From Mycolicibacterium phlei (GTDB lineage Bacteria > Actinomycetota > Actinomycetes > Mycobacteriales > Mycobacteriaceae): a stretch of DNA of 64,000 nt. Under the pieces are notes generated by a model. The model saw only the letters and a list, made by a program, of their open reading frames with translations. It was not told the DNA's origin and did not search any database. A program made the translations under genes and the position numbers. Positions 33,372 to 44,264 of the stretch are shown here, piece after piece. How positions within the stretch are numbered: the first letter of the stretch is position 1; every line of letters starts with the position of its first letter. The DNA lies in NCBI RefSeq assembly GCF_001583415.1, contig NZ_CP014475.1:1364001-1428000 (forward strand), read 5' to 3'.

Positions 33372-34532
33372 CTACGCCGACGCACGGACCTTGGCGGCCT
33401 GCGACCGCCCGATGACCACGCGCATGATTTCGTTGGTGCCCTCCAGGATTCGGTGCACCCGCAGATCCCGCAGGATCTTCTCCAAACCGTATTCCTTCAG
33501 ATACCCGTAGCCGCCGTGCAGCTGCAGCGCCGAGTCCGCCACCTCGTAGCAGGCGTCGGTGACGTACCGCTTGGCCATGGCGCACAGCTCGACCTTGTCC
33601 GGCGAGTCGGCGTCCAGCGCGGATGCCGCGCGCCACAACATCATTCGCGACGTCTCCAGGCTGGTGGCCATGTCGGCGAGCGTGAACCGGATGGTCGGCT
33701 CGTCGAGCAGCGACCCGCCGAACGCCTCCCGGTCGCGCACATAGGCGGCGGCCTTCTCGAACGCGGTGCGCGCCCCGCCCAGCGAGCAGGCGGCGATGTT
33801 GATGCGGCCGCCGTTGAGCCCGTTCATCGCGATGCCGAAGCCGCTGCCCTCACCCTCCGGGCCGCCGAGCATGTTCTCGGCGGGGATGCGGGCCTTCTCG
33901 AAGATCACCTGCGCGGTGGGCTGGGCGTTCCAGCCCATCTTGGCCTCGTTGGGGCCGAACGACAGTCCGGGCGTGTCCTTCTCGACGATGAACGTCGAGA
34001 TGCCGCGCGGACCCTCCCCGCCGGTGCGGGCCATCACGACGTAGACGTCGGACGTGCCCGCGCCCGAGATGAACTGCTTGACCCCGTCGAGCACGTAGTG
34101 GTCGCCGTCGCGCACCGCGCGGGTGCGCAGCGCCGCCGCGTCCGAGCCGGCGCCCGGTTCGGTGAGGCAGTAGCTGGCGATGGCCTCCATCGAGGCCAGC
34201 CGCGGCACCCACGTCTTGCGCTGCTCGGCGGTGCCGTACGTGTCGATCATCCAGGCGCACATGTTGTGGATCGAGATGAACGACGCGATGGTCGGGTCGG
34301 CAGCGGCCAACTCCTCGAAGATGCGGACCGCGTCCAAACGACGCAGCCCGCTTCCTCCGACCTCCTCGGAGCAGTAGATGGCGCCCATGCCGAGTTCGGC
34401 CGCCTCGCGCAGGGCGTCGACCGGGAAGTGCTTATCGGCGTCCCACTCGAGTGCGTGCGGGGCAAGGCGTTTGGCGGCGAACGCGGCCGCCGTCTCGGCG
34501 ATCACGCGTTCGTCGTCATCGAGTTCGAACAT
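33372..34532 (-). CDS. fadE9: Acyl-CoA dehydrogenase, predicted isobutyryl-CoA dehydrogenase
   Basis: The protein has 386 residues, the normal acyl-CoA dehydrogenase length. It has the FAD-contact CLTEPGAGSDAAALRT and the C-terminal LHGGYGYLKEYGLEKILRD with HRILEGTNEIMR. It would convert isobutyryl-CoA to methacrylyl-CoA, the step before mmsB and mmsA in valine catabolism. It lies 12 bases from mmsB and 11 from mmsA, in one operon. The substrate is inferred from this context and from the matching M. tuberculosis gene. Confidence 0.92.
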   Translation of the reverse strand: MFELDDDERVIAETAAAFAAKRLAPHALEWDADKHFPVDALREAAELGMGAIYCSEEVGGSGLRRLDAVRIFEELAAADPTIASFISIHNMCAWMIDTYGTAEQRKTWVPRLASMEAIASYCLTEPGAGSDAAALRTRAVRDGDHYVLDGVKQFISGAGTSDVYVVMARTGGEGPRGISTFIVEKDTPGLSFGPNEAKMGWNAQPTAQVIFEKARIPAENMLGGPEGEGSGFGIAMNGLNGGRINIAACSLGGARTAFEKAAAYVRDREAFGGSLLDEPTIRFTLADMATSLETSRMMLWRAASALDADSPDKVELCAMAKRYVTDACYEVADSALQLHGGYGYLKEYGLEKILRDLRVHRILEGTNEIMRVVIGRSQAAKVRASA

Positions 34533-34543
34533 GCGCTCCCGAC

Positions 34544-36064
34544 CTACTTCATGGTCGGGATGACGAACTCCGCGCCATCCTTGATGCCCGACGGCCAGCG
34601 CTGCGTGACCGTCTTGGTCCGGGTGTAGAACAGGATCGAGTGCGGGCCGTGCTGGTTGAGATCGCCGAAGCCGGAACGCTTCCAGCCGCCGAAGGTGTGG
34701 TAGGCCACCGGCACCGGGATCGGCACGTTCACGCCCACCATGCCGACCTGCACCCGGGCCACGAAGTCGCGGGCGGCGTCACCGTCGCGGGTGAAGATCG
34801 CCACGCCGTTGCCGTACTCGTGCTCGGAGGGCAGCGCCAGCGCCTCCTCGTAATCCTTGGCGCGCACGATGCACAGCACCGGGCCGAAGATCTCGTCGGT
34901 GTAGATCGACATGTCGGTGGTGACGTGGTCGAACAGGGTCGGCCCGATGAAGAAGCCGTTCTCCAGGTTCGCGTCACCGAACTGCAGGTCGTCGGCGCCG
35001 CGCTCGCGACCGTCGACCACCAGCTCGGCGCCGGCAGCCACACCCGCGTCGATGTAGCCGCGCACCCGCTTGAGGGCGGCCTCGGTGACCAGCGGGCCGT
35101 AGGTGGCCTTCGGGTCGAGGCTGTGCCCCACGCGCAGCTCGGCGACCCGCTCCGCCAGCCTGGCGCGCAGCCGGTTCGCCGTCTCCTCGCCGACGGGCAC
35201 CGCGACGCTGATCGCCATGCAGCGCTCACCGGCGCTGCCGTAGCCGGCGCCGATCAGCGCGTCGACGGCCTGATCCAGGTCGGCGTCGGGCATGACGATC
35301 ATGTGGTTCTTCGCCCCGCCGAAGCACTGCGCGCGCTTACCGCGCGACGTCGCACCGGAGTAGATGTACTGCGCGATGTCCGAGCTGCCGACGAAGCCGA
35401 CGGCCTGGATGGTCGGGTGCTCGAGGATCGCGTCGACGGCCTCCTTGTCACCCTGCACGACCTGGAACAGTCCCGGCGGCAGCCCGGCCTCCAGGAACAG
35501 CTCGGCCAGCCGCAGCGGCACCGAGGGGTCACGCTCTGACGGCTTGAGGACGAACGCGTTACCGCACGCCAGCGCGGGGCCGGCCTTCCACAGCGGGATC
35601 ATCGCGGGGAAGTTGAACGGGGTGATGCCGGCGACCACACCCAGCGGCTGGCGCAGCGAGTAGACGTCGATGCCCGGTCCCGCGCCCTCGGTGTACTCAC
35701 CCTTGAGCAGGTGCGGGATGCCGACCGCGAACTCGATGACCTCCAGGCCGCGCTGGATGTCGCCCAGCGAGTCGGCGTGGGTCTTGCCGTGCTCGAGGGA
35801 GAGCAGCTCGGCGAGCTCGTTGGCGTTCTGGTTGACCAGGTCGATGAACTTCATCAGCACGCGGGCGCGGCGCTGCGGGTTCCAGGCGGCCCACTCCTTC
35901 TGGGCCTCGGCGGCGCCGGCGACGGCCGCGTCGACATCGGCGGCCGTGCCCAGCACGACCTTGGCCTGCACTTCACCGGTGCTGGGATTGAAGACGTCAG
36001 CGGTACGGGTCGACTGCCCGTTCGTGCGCTTGCCGTCGATGAAATGCGGAATCTGCGTGGTCAT
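34544..36064 (-). CDS. mmsA: Methylmalonate-semialdehyde dehydrogenase (CoA-acylating)
   Basis: The protein has 506 residues. The ALDH fold is clear, with catalytic cysteine in GYGSAGERCMAIS and the CoA-acylating family feature of PFNFPAMIPLWKAGPAL. It turns methylmalonate semialdehyde into propionyl-CoA with NAD+ and CoA, linking valine and thymine degradation to propionate metabolism. First gene of the operon; the 95-bp gap before it holds a dyad at 36090-36105. Confidence 0.95.
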   Translation of the reverse strand: MTTQIPHFIDGKRTNGQSTRTADVFNPSTGEVQAKVVLGTAADVDAAVAGAAEAQKEWAAWNPQRRARVLMKFIDLVNQNANELAELLSLEHGKTHADSLGDIQRGLEVIEFAVGIPHLLKGEYTEGAGPGIDVYSLRQPLGVVAGITPFNFPAMIPLWKAGPALACGNAFVLKPSERDPSVPLRLAELFLEAGLPPGLFQVVQGDKEAVDAILEHPTIQAVGFVGSSDIAQYIYSGATSRGKRAQCFGGAKNHMIVMPDADLDQAVDALIGAGYGSAGERCMAISVAVPVGEETANRLRARLAERVAELRVGHSLDPKATYGPLVTEAALKRVRGYIDAGVAAGAELVVDGRERGADDLQFGDANLENGFFIGPTLFDHVTTDMSIYTDEIFGPVLCIVRAKDYEEALALPSEHEYGNGVAIFTRDGDAARDFVARVQVGMVGVNVPIPVPVAYHTFGGWKRSGFGDLNQHGPHSILFYTRTKTVTQRWPSGIKDGAEFVIPTMK

Positions 36065-36089
36065 GGCTCAGCCCCTTAGCGATCGAGAT

Positions 36090-36105
36090 ACTTGGATATC
36101 CTAGT
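36090..36105. promoter_or_regulatory. Dyad upstream of mmsA, candidate operator
   Basis: ACTTGGATATCCTAGT is an imperfect 16-bp dyad with a perfect GGATATCC core, 26 bases before the mmsA start in an otherwise GC-rich gap. It fits a TetR-type site. The TetR gene just upstream is the nearest candidate binder. Confidence 0.4.
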
Positions 36106-36159
36106 AATGGTGTGGGCCACGATGCAAGGCCCCTGGTGAGCCGTCTCACGGACGCCGGG

Positions 36160-36771
36160 TCACGTGGTCGCGGGAAGCGTTGCGCCCGTGGCTATCTCGG
36201 CGTAACCACGCATGAGGCGCAGGGCGGTGTCGCGGTCCAGGTCGGGATCGCGGGCGACGATGCGGTAGCCCAGGTAGTCCTCCATCGACATCAGCGTCAT
36301 CGCGATGTCGCGCGCGGGGGAGCGCAGTTCGAACGTGCCGGACCGCGCGCCGGCGTCGAGGATCTGAACGTACAGATCCACCTGGCGGTGGTAGATGTGC
36401 TGGACGTCGCGCCGCTGGTCGAGTTCGAAGCCGGCGGCCAGTACCGCACGCCAGATCGCACGCCATTCGGCATCCTCGGGTCCGGTCGGCAGCCCCGCGG
36501 CGATGGTCAGGGCGAGCTGGTCGCGTGGATCCGCGGTGCGCTCCACGACCGCGAGACGGTCGTCGTAGAACCGCCTGTCCGACCGTTGCGCCAGCTCGGA
36601 GAGCAGCTGGTCCATCTCCTTGAAGTAGTAGCGCACGGCGTTCGGGGTCAGGCCGAGCTCGGCCGCCACATCGGCGATGCGCAGTTCGGCGAGGTCGTGC
36701 CGCTCGATCAGGGCGATCGCGGCGTCGAGGATCTCCTCCCGCCGCTGCGCCTGCCGATTGGGTCTGCCCAC
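36160..36771 (-). CDS. TetR-family transcriptional regulator
   Basis: The protein has 203 residues from GTG 36771. The N-terminal helix-turn-helix is standard: RREEILDAAIALIERHDLAE, then ADVAAELGLTPNAVRYYFKE. The remaining 140 residues are the ligand-binding helices. No ATG with a good ribosome binding site is in frame nearby; residues encoded upstream do not resemble the family. It sits between mmsA (same strand, downstream) and the divergent P1 peptidase-permease pair. Either could be its target, and each side has a dyad. Confidence 0.88.
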   Translation of the reverse strand: MGRPNRQAQRREEILDAAIALIERHDLAELRIADVAAELGLTPNAVRYYFKEMDQLLSELAQRSDRRFYDDRLAVVERTADPRDQLALTIAAGLPTGPEDAEWRAIWRAVLAAGFELDQRRDVQHIYHRQVDLYVQILDAGARSGTFELRSPARDIAMTLMSMEDYLGYRIVARDPDLDRDTALRLMRGYAEIATGATLPATT

Positions 36772-36830
36772 CTGTTCATCGTTACTGATTTCGCTCCAGC
36801 GGTTGCGCGCGGTGCCCACCGGCCGCATTA

Positions 36831-36847
36831 TTTTCCGAACGTGAAAA
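36831..36847. promoter_or_regulatory. Dyad between TetR and P1 peptidase genes
   Basis: TTTTC and GAAAA flank CGAACGT at 36831-36847, inside the 103-bp divergent region. AT-rich arms in a GC-rich background, placed between a regulator and the operon it faces, suggest an operator. Confidence 0.4.
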
Positions 36848-36874
36848 GAACTCATCGGCAACTTCGGGGTACTT

Positions 36875-37987
36875 GTGTCTGACAGTCCGCGCAAACGCGC
36901 CCGCGATCTCGGTGTCGTCGTCGGCGAACACCCGACCGGCCCGTACAACGCGATCACCGACGTGGCGGGCGTACGCGTCGGGCATGCCACGATCCAGGAC
37001 GGGGCAGCGGTCAACACCGGCGTCACGGTCGTCATCCCGCACGACGACATCTGGCACGAACCGGTGTTCGCGGGCGCGCACCGCCTCAACGGCAGCGGCG
37101 AGATGACCGGACTGGAGTGGATCCGCGAGTCCGGCGAACTCACCACGGCCATCGGGCTGACCAACACCCACAGCGCCGGCGTCGTGCGCGACGCGCTGGT
37201 CGACGCGCAGGTCGCCGCCCGCGGCGACGGCCTGTACTGGTCATTGCCGGTGGTCGGGGAGACCTACGACGGTCTGCTCAACGACATCAACGGCCATCAC
37301 GTGAAGGCCGACCACGTGCACGCCGCACTCGCCGCTGCCACCGGCGGTCCGGTCGACGAGGGCAACGTCGGCGGGGGCACCGGCATGATCTGCCACGGCT
37401 TCAAGGGCGGCATCGGCACCGCGTCTCGGGTCACCGACACCGCGGCGGGCCGGTACACCGTGGGTGTTCTGGTGCAGGCCAACCACGGTCGACGGGAACG
37501 GTTGCGGGTCAACGGGGTTCCGGTGGGCGAGCTGATCGGCCCCGACGCCGTGCCGCTTCCCGATATGCTGTCGGCGTACGAACCCGGATCGGGATCGATC
37601 ATCGTCATCGTCGCCACCGACGCGCCGCTGCTGCCACATCAGTGCGCGCGGTTGGCGCAACGATCGGCGCTGGCCGTCGGGCGCCTCGGCGGCACCGGCG
37701 AGCAGTACAGCGGTGACCTGATGCTCGCGTTCGCCACCGGCAACCGGGGTATCCCGCCGTACGCGTGGGACGAGAACGTCGACACCGAGCGCCCGGAGAT
37801 CGACCTGCGAATGGTCGCTCCGCAGCTGATGACCCGGCTGTTCGACCTGACGATCGAGGCCACCGAGGAGGCCATCCTCAACGTCCTCGTCGCCGCCGAA
37901 ACCCTCACCGGGCGTGACGGCCGTACCGCACACGCCCTCGACCACGACCTGCTCCGCACCGCACTTCGCCTGGAGGATCACCGATGA
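36875..37987 (+). CDS. P1-family peptidase (DmpA/BapA-like aminopeptidase)
   Basis: The protein has 370 residues. It follows the DmpA pattern: ITDVAGVRVGHATI at the start, TGLEWIRESGELT, GNVGGGTGMICHGFKGGIG, and the self-cleavage point at G240-S241 (EPGSGSIIVIVATDAPL), where the new N-terminal serine becomes the nucleophile. Relatives release D-amino acids, L-amino acids or beta-amino acids from peptides and amides. GTG-type start at 36875 begins MSDSPRKR. It is coupled by ATGA to the permease gene, suggesting uptake and hydrolysis of a small peptide or amide. Confidence 0.9.
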   Translation: MSDSPRKRARDLGVVVGEHPTGPYNAITDVAGVRVGHATIQDGAAVNTGVTVVIPHDDIWHEPVFAGAHRLNGSGEMTGLEWIRESGELTTAIGLTNTHSAGVVRDALVDAQVAARGDGLYWSLPVVGETYDGLLNDINGHHVKADHVHAALAAATGGPVDEGNVGGGTGMICHGFKGGIGTASRVTDTAAGRYTVGVLVQANHGRRERLRVNGVPVGELIGPDAVPLPDMLSAYEPGSGSIIVIVATDAPLLPHQCARLAQRSALAVGRLGGTGEQYSGDLMLAFATGNRGIPPYAWDENVDTERPEIDLRMVAPQLMTRLFDLTIEATEEAILNVLVAAETLTGRDGRTAHALDHDLLRTALRLEDHR

Positions 37988-39404
37988 GCACGAACGCCCC
38001 CACCACCGAGGATCAAGACGATCAGCGAGACGGTCAGCGCCTGCACGGCAGGCTCGGCCCCATCGCGGTCGTGTTCATGGTGGTCGCGGCCGCCGCACCG
38101 CTCACCGTGATCGGCGGCAACATGCCTCTGGGCATGGGCCTCGGTAACGGCGCCGGAGCGCCGGTCGGCTTCCTCATCGCCGCGCTGGTCCTGCTGCTGT
38201 TCAGCATCGGATTCGTCGCGATGACCCCGTACGTCCCGGAGGCCGGAGCGTTCTTCTCGTACGTGACGCTGGGGCTGGGCAAGCGCCTGGGCAGCGGCAT
38301 CGCCGCGGTCGCGCTCATCGCCTACACCGCGATCCAGGTGGGCATCTACGGCTACATCGGGTGGGCCATCGACGACACCGTGCGCTTCTACGGCGGCCCG
38401 GAAATACCCTGGCCCGTCTACTCTTTCGCGACGCTGGCCCTCGTCGCGGTGCTCGGCTACCGCCACATCGAACTGTCCGCCAAGGTGCTCGGAGTCGCGC
38501 TCGCCCTCGAAATCGGCATCGTGATCCTGCTCGACCTGGTGATCGTCGCGGATCCGGGGCCCGCCGGGCTGACCTTCGCATCCTTCACCCCCGGCGTCTT
38601 CACCGACGGTGTGCTGGGTATCGCGGTGCTGTTCGCGCTGACCGGGTTCATCGGATTCGAGGCCACCGCGGTGTTCCGCGACGAGGCCCGCGACCCCGAA
38701 CGCACCATCCCCCGCGCGACCTACGCCGCCGTGCTGATCATCGGCGGGTTCTACGCCCTGACCTGCTGGGCGTTCGTCGTCGCGATCGGTCCCGATCAGG
38801 TCGTCGAGGTCGCGCAGCGCACCCTCGACGGCGAGGCGAACATGCTGCTCGACACCACCGGCGACAATCTGGGCCGGATCGGCCGGGACGTCGTCAACGT
38901 GCTGTTGCTGACCAGCCTGTTCGCGTGCGTGCTGTCGTTCCACAACGTCATCGCGCGCTACCAGTTCGCGCTGGCCCGAAAAGGCCTGCTGCCCAAGGTC
39001 CTGGCCACCGTGCACCCGCGCCACGGGTCGCCGTCGGTGTCGTCGCTCGTGCAGACCGCGACCGCCGCGGTGATCGTCGCGATCTTCGCGATCCTGGGTG
39101 TCGACCCCCTGGTCGGCGTGTTCGGGTCGATGGCCGGGGTGGCGACAGTCGGCATGGTCCTGCTGATGCTCACCACGTCGGTGGCGGTGCTGGTGTTCTT
39201 CGCGCGGAACGCGGATCTCGCGGCCGGACGGACCTGGCAGACCCGCATCGCGCCGGTGCTCGCATGCCTGGGCCTGGTGGGTGCGCTGCTGCTGGTGCTG
39301 ACCAACTTCACGCTGGTGACCGGCGGCAGCGCCACGGTGAGCACGATCCTCGCGGCGGTGCCGTTCGTCGGCCTGCTGGTGGGCGCGGCGCGGCCGGTGC
39401 GCGA

Positions 39405-39408
<4 letters not shown>
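37984..39408 (+). CDS. APC-family amino acid/amine permease
   Basis: The protein has 474 residues and about 12 membrane helices. It has the APC signature near the start (AAAAPLTVIGGNMPLGMGLG) and GFEATAVFRDEARDPERTIPRA in the middle. It probably imports the substrate or takes up the product of the P1 peptidase. The short hydrophilic N-terminus is rich in acidic residues. Its start overlaps the peptidase stop by 4 bases; its stop overlaps the rmlC stop on the other strand. Confidence 0.9.
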
Positions 39409-41035
<1,627 letters not shown>

Positions 41036-41878
41036 CTACCCCGTCAGGCCGAGCGGGCCCGCCAGGTCGGTCAGCGTCGGGATCAGCACGTCCTCACCGC
41101 CGAGCACCTGGATCGCGACGTGGTCGGCACCGGCCTCGAGATGCTCGTTGAGCCGCGCGGCGATCGACTCCGGTGTGCCGTGCGCGACGACCGCGTCGAT
41201 GAACCGGTCGCTGCCCGGGCGGGCCAGGTCCTCGTCGGTGAAGCCCAACCGCTTCCAGTTGTTCAGGTAGTTCGACAACCCCAGGTAGAAGTCCACCGTC
41301 TGCCTGCCGATCTCCCGGGACGCGGCGGCGTCGCGGGCCAGCACCACCTTGTGCTCGGGCGCCAGAAACACCGTCGGCCCCAACAGGTTGCGCGCCTCGC
41401 CGGTGTGCTGCGGGGTGGTCAGGTACGGATGCGCGCCCGCGCTGCGCTGCGCGGCCAGCTTGAGCACCCGCGGCCCCAGCGCGGCCAGCACCCGCCGGCT
41501 GGTCGGCACCTTCTTGGCGTCCAGCGCGTCGAGGTACTCGACGAGCACGTCGTAGGGCTTGCGGTACTCCTCGGTGTGCTCGGGATGACCGATCCCGATG
41601 CCGAGCAGGAAGCGTCCCGGGAACGCCTTCTCCACCCGGTGGTACGCGTCGGCGACCTCCTCGGCCGGAGCCGTCCACACGTTGAGGATCCCGGTCGCGA
41701 CCTGCAGGCGCTCGGTGGCCTCCAGGATCGGTTCGACGTAGGACAAGTCGGCCGCCGGTGACCCGCCGATCCACACCGCGCCGTAGCCGAGCCTCTCGAT
41801 CTCGGCGGCCTGCTCGGGGGTGGGGGCACCGAAGATCCAGACGCCGTAGCGGCCGAGATCGGGTTTCAGCTCAGTCAT
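41036..41878 (-). CDS. LLM-class F420-dependent oxidoreductase (copy 1)
   Basis: The protein has 280 residues of the luciferase-like fold. The typical F420-family segments are present: YGVWIFGAPTPEQAAEIERL, GRFLLGIGIGHPEH, and the C-terminal LEAGADHVAIQVLG. It is about equally long as, and clearly a paralogue of, the next gene. It resembles Rv3463, which occupies the same position by rmlB in M. tuberculosis. Reaction unknown; F420 rather than FMN is inferred from the mycobacterial family. Start overlaps the paralogue's stop by 4 bases. Confidence 0.88.
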   Translation of the reverse strand: MTELKPDLGRYGVWIFGAPTPEQAAEIERLGYGAVWIGGSPAADLSYVEPILEATERLQVATGILNVWTAPAEEVADAYHRVEKAFPGRFLLGIGIGHPEHTEEYRKPYDVLVEYLDALDAKKVPTSRRVLAALGPRVLKLAAQRSAGAHPYLTTPQHTGEARNLLGPTVFLAPEHKVVLARDAAASREIGRQTVDFYLGLSNYLNNWKRLGFTDEDLARPGSDRFIDAVVAHGTPESIAARLNEHLEAGADHVAIQVLGGEDVLIPTLTDLAGPLGLTG

Positions 41879-42732
41879 GCGGATCCTTTCGACAGTCCGA
41901 GCGGACCCGCCAGTTCACGCAACGCGTCCACCAGTTTGTCCGGCGAGGTGAGCACCTGCACCGGCACGTGATCGGCCCCCGCGTCGCGGTGCTCGCCGAG
42001 CCGCTTGGCGATGGCGTCGACGGTGCCGTACGCGACCACCGCGTCGACCAGCCGGTCGCTGCCCGGCCTGGCGATGTCCTCGTCGGTGAACCCTAACCGC
42101 TTCCAGTTGTTCAGGTAGTTCTGCAGGCCCAGATACATGTCGAGCGCCTTGCGGCCGACCGCGCGGGCCCTCTCCGCGTCGGTGGTCAGCACCACCTTGT
42201 GCTCGGGGGCGATGAACGCGTCCGGGCCGAGCAGCTCACGCGCCGACGCGGTGTGCTCCGGCGTCGTCAGGTACGGGTGCGGGCCCGCGGCCCGGCGCGC
42301 CGACAGCTTGAGCACCCGCGGCCCCAGCGCGGCCACCACCCGGCGGTCCTGCGGCACGCCGTGCTCGTCGAGCTTGTCCAGATAGGCCTGCAGCGCGTCG
42401 TACGGCTTCTGGTACTCGGTCTGCGACTCGGGATGGCCGACGCCGATGCCGAGCAGGAACCGGCCGGGATAGGCCCTCTCGATGCGGTGGTAGGACTCGG
42501 CGACCGCGGCGGCGTCGGCGGTCCAGATGTTGACAATGCCCGTCGCGAGCTTGAGCTCACGGGTCGCCTCCAGAATCGGCTCCACCCACGGCAGCTCCGC
42601 GGGCGGCGATCCGCCCGCCCAGATCGCGCCGTAACCGAGCTCCTCGATCGCGCGCAGCGAGGCGGCCGGCAGCTGCTGCCACATCGTGTAGTGGCCGAAC
42701 ACGCCGTAGGGGCCGAACGCAGGTTTGGTCAT
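41875..42732 (-). CDS. LLM-class F420-dependent oxidoreductase (copy 2)
   Basis: The protein has 285 residues. The same fold and motifs as the adjacent gene (GRFLLGIGVGHPES, LNNWKRLGFTDED shared with it), so the pair arose by tandem duplication. The N-terminus differs, with an extra aromatic stretch (FGPYGVFGHYTMWQQLP). Both would take hydride from reduced F420, made by Fgd, for reduction or oxidation of an unknown substrate. They share one transcript through an ATGA-type overlap. Confidence 0.88.
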   Translation of the reverse strand: MTKPAFGPYGVFGHYTMWQQLPAASLRAIEELGYGAIWAGGSPPAELPWVEPILEATRELKLATGIVNIWTADAAAVAESYHRIERAYPGRFLLGIGVGHPESQTEYQKPYDALQAYLDKLDEHGVPQDRRVVAALGPRVLKLSARRAAGPHPYLTTPEHTASARELLGPDAFIAPEHKVVLTTDAERARAVGRKALDMYLGLQNYLNNWKRLGFTDEDIARPGSDRLVDAVVAYGTVDAIAKRLGEHRDAGADHVPVQVLTSPDKLVDALRELAGPLGLSKGSA

Positions 42733-42771
42733 GGCTCCTCCAACTTCGGGTGTGCCCGCCGCTATTTCGTT

Positions 42772-44253
42772 CTATTCAGCCTGAGTCTTAATCCCCGCCG
42801 GCGGCGTCGCCGGAGCCGGCGCCACCAGCGGCAGGAAGATCTGGAACCGGGTGTCGCCGGGTCGCGAGTCCACCCGGATGTCGCCCTGATGCTTCTCGAC
42901 GACGATGCGCCGCGCCAGATCCAGGCCGAGCCCGGTGCCCTGGCCGAACGGCTTGGTGGTGAAGAACGGGGTGAAGATCCGGTCGATGACGTCCTCGGGG
43001 ATGCCGGGGCCGTCGTCGCGGATCTCCACACCGATCATGTTCTCGTTCTTGCGCCAGGTGCGGATCGTCAGCGTGCCGCGGCCATTCATCGCCTGGATCG
43101 CGTTGTCGATGATGTTGGTCCAGACCTCGTTGAGTTCGCCTGGGTAGCACAGCAGTTCGGGCAGCGAGGTGTCCTTCTCCCACACCACCTTGACCGGTTT
43201 GTCCTTGCCCACCTTGTCGCCGAAGATCGTCTTGATCGTGCTGCGGATCAGCTCGTGGACGTTGGCGGCCTCGTACTCGCTGCGGTCCATCTGCGAGTAC
43301 TGCTTGGCGCCGGCCAGCAGCGCCGAGATCCGCTTGCTGGCGTCGGCGATCTCGTTGAGCCGCAGCTCGGTGTCGATCGTGTACTTCAGCCAGCCCAGCG
43401 CGCTCTGCAGCGTCGCCGAGCAGTCCACGTCGCCGATCGAGGCCTCCACCCGGCTCAGCCAGTCGATGTCCAGGCCGGCCTCGACGAACGTCGGCGCGTA
43501 GTCCCAGGCGCCGATGATGCTGCGCTGCTCCAGCCAGTCGCCGATCTGCTCCTCGCGGTCGGACAGCTCCAGCGCGGTCAGCTCCTGCGTCTTGGACTTG
43601 GCGACCTGCTCGGCCACCTCCTCCTGGATGCTGACCAGCACGCGCAGCGCCTCGCGGGTCAACTTGCCGTCGGCCAGCATCTTCATCTTGTAGCGCATCT
43701 TGCTGACGCCCTCGCGCAGATCGGCGACGGCGCGGGCGGCCGCGGCCGCCGGGTTGTTCAGCTGGTGCGTGAGCCCGGCGGTGATGGTGCCCAGGGCCAA
43801 CAGCTTGTCGCGCTGGTCGAGGATCTGGCGCTGCCTGCGCCCGCCGACGCGGTGGCCCTCCAGCAGGTGCACCGCCATCGGGAACTCGCTCTGCATGAAC
43901 CGGGCGAACGCGTCGGCGTCGAGCACGAAGAACCGCGACGGCCGGGTGACCCGCACCGATGCCTCGTACACGTGCTCCTCGCCGGGCACGTACGCCGACC
44001 ACGCGCCGCAGTACACGCCGCGCTGGGAGGTGCGGTTGGTCTCGATGTCGACGCCGCCGGAGCGCTTCGACATCACCAACTCCCCGTCGAGCAGCACGTA
44101 GAAACACGTCGCCGGGTCACCCTCGGTGCACACCGGGCCCGGCTCGAACACCCTGATATGGCCGTTGTCGCACAGCACCTGCAGTTGCCGGTCGTCGAGG
44201 GCCTCGAACAGGAACAGCGTCCGCAGTTCGTCAGGCAGGCACTTATTGCCCAT
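42772..44253 (-). CDS. Cyclic-nucleotide-domain sensor histidine kinase
   Basis: The protein has 493 residues and is soluble. An N-terminal cNMP-binding-type domain (about 10-130: VFEPGPVCTEGDPATCFYVL) is followed by a HisKA-like segment with H163 in ITAGLTHQLNNPA and an ATPase domain (LNEVWTNIIDNAIQAM, DDGPGIP, GQGTGLGLDLAR). A long insert of about 130 residues lies between the H-box and the ATPase domain. ATG 44253 has AGGAGA upstream. It lies 11 bases after the receiver-reductase gene in the same operon, so that protein's receiver domain is the natural partner. Confidence 0.88.
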   Translation of the reverse strand: MGNKCLPDELRTLFLFEALDDRQLQVLCDNGHIRVFEPGPVCTEGDPATCFYVLLDGELVMSKRSGGVDIETNRTSQRGVYCGAWSAYVPGEEHVYEASVRVTRPSRFFVLDADAFARFMQSEFPMAVHLLEGHRVGGRRQRQILDQRDKLLALGTITAGLTHQLNNPAAAAARAVADLREGVSKMRYKMKMLADGKLTREALRVLVSIQEEVAEQVAKSKTQELTALELSDREEQIGDWLEQRSIIGAWDYAPTFVEAGLDIDWLSRVEASIGDVDCSATLQSALGWLKYTIDTELRLNEIADASKRISALLAGAKQYSQMDRSEYEAANVHELIRSTIKTIFGDKVGKDKPVKVVWEKDTSLPELLCYPGELNEVWTNIIDNAIQAMNGRGTLTIRTWRKNENMIGVEIRDDGPGIPEDVIDRIFTPFFTTKPFGQGTGLGLDLARRIVVEKHQGDIRVDSRPGDTRFQIFLPLVAPAPATPPAGIKTQAE

Positions 44254-44264
44254 GGCCTTCTCTC

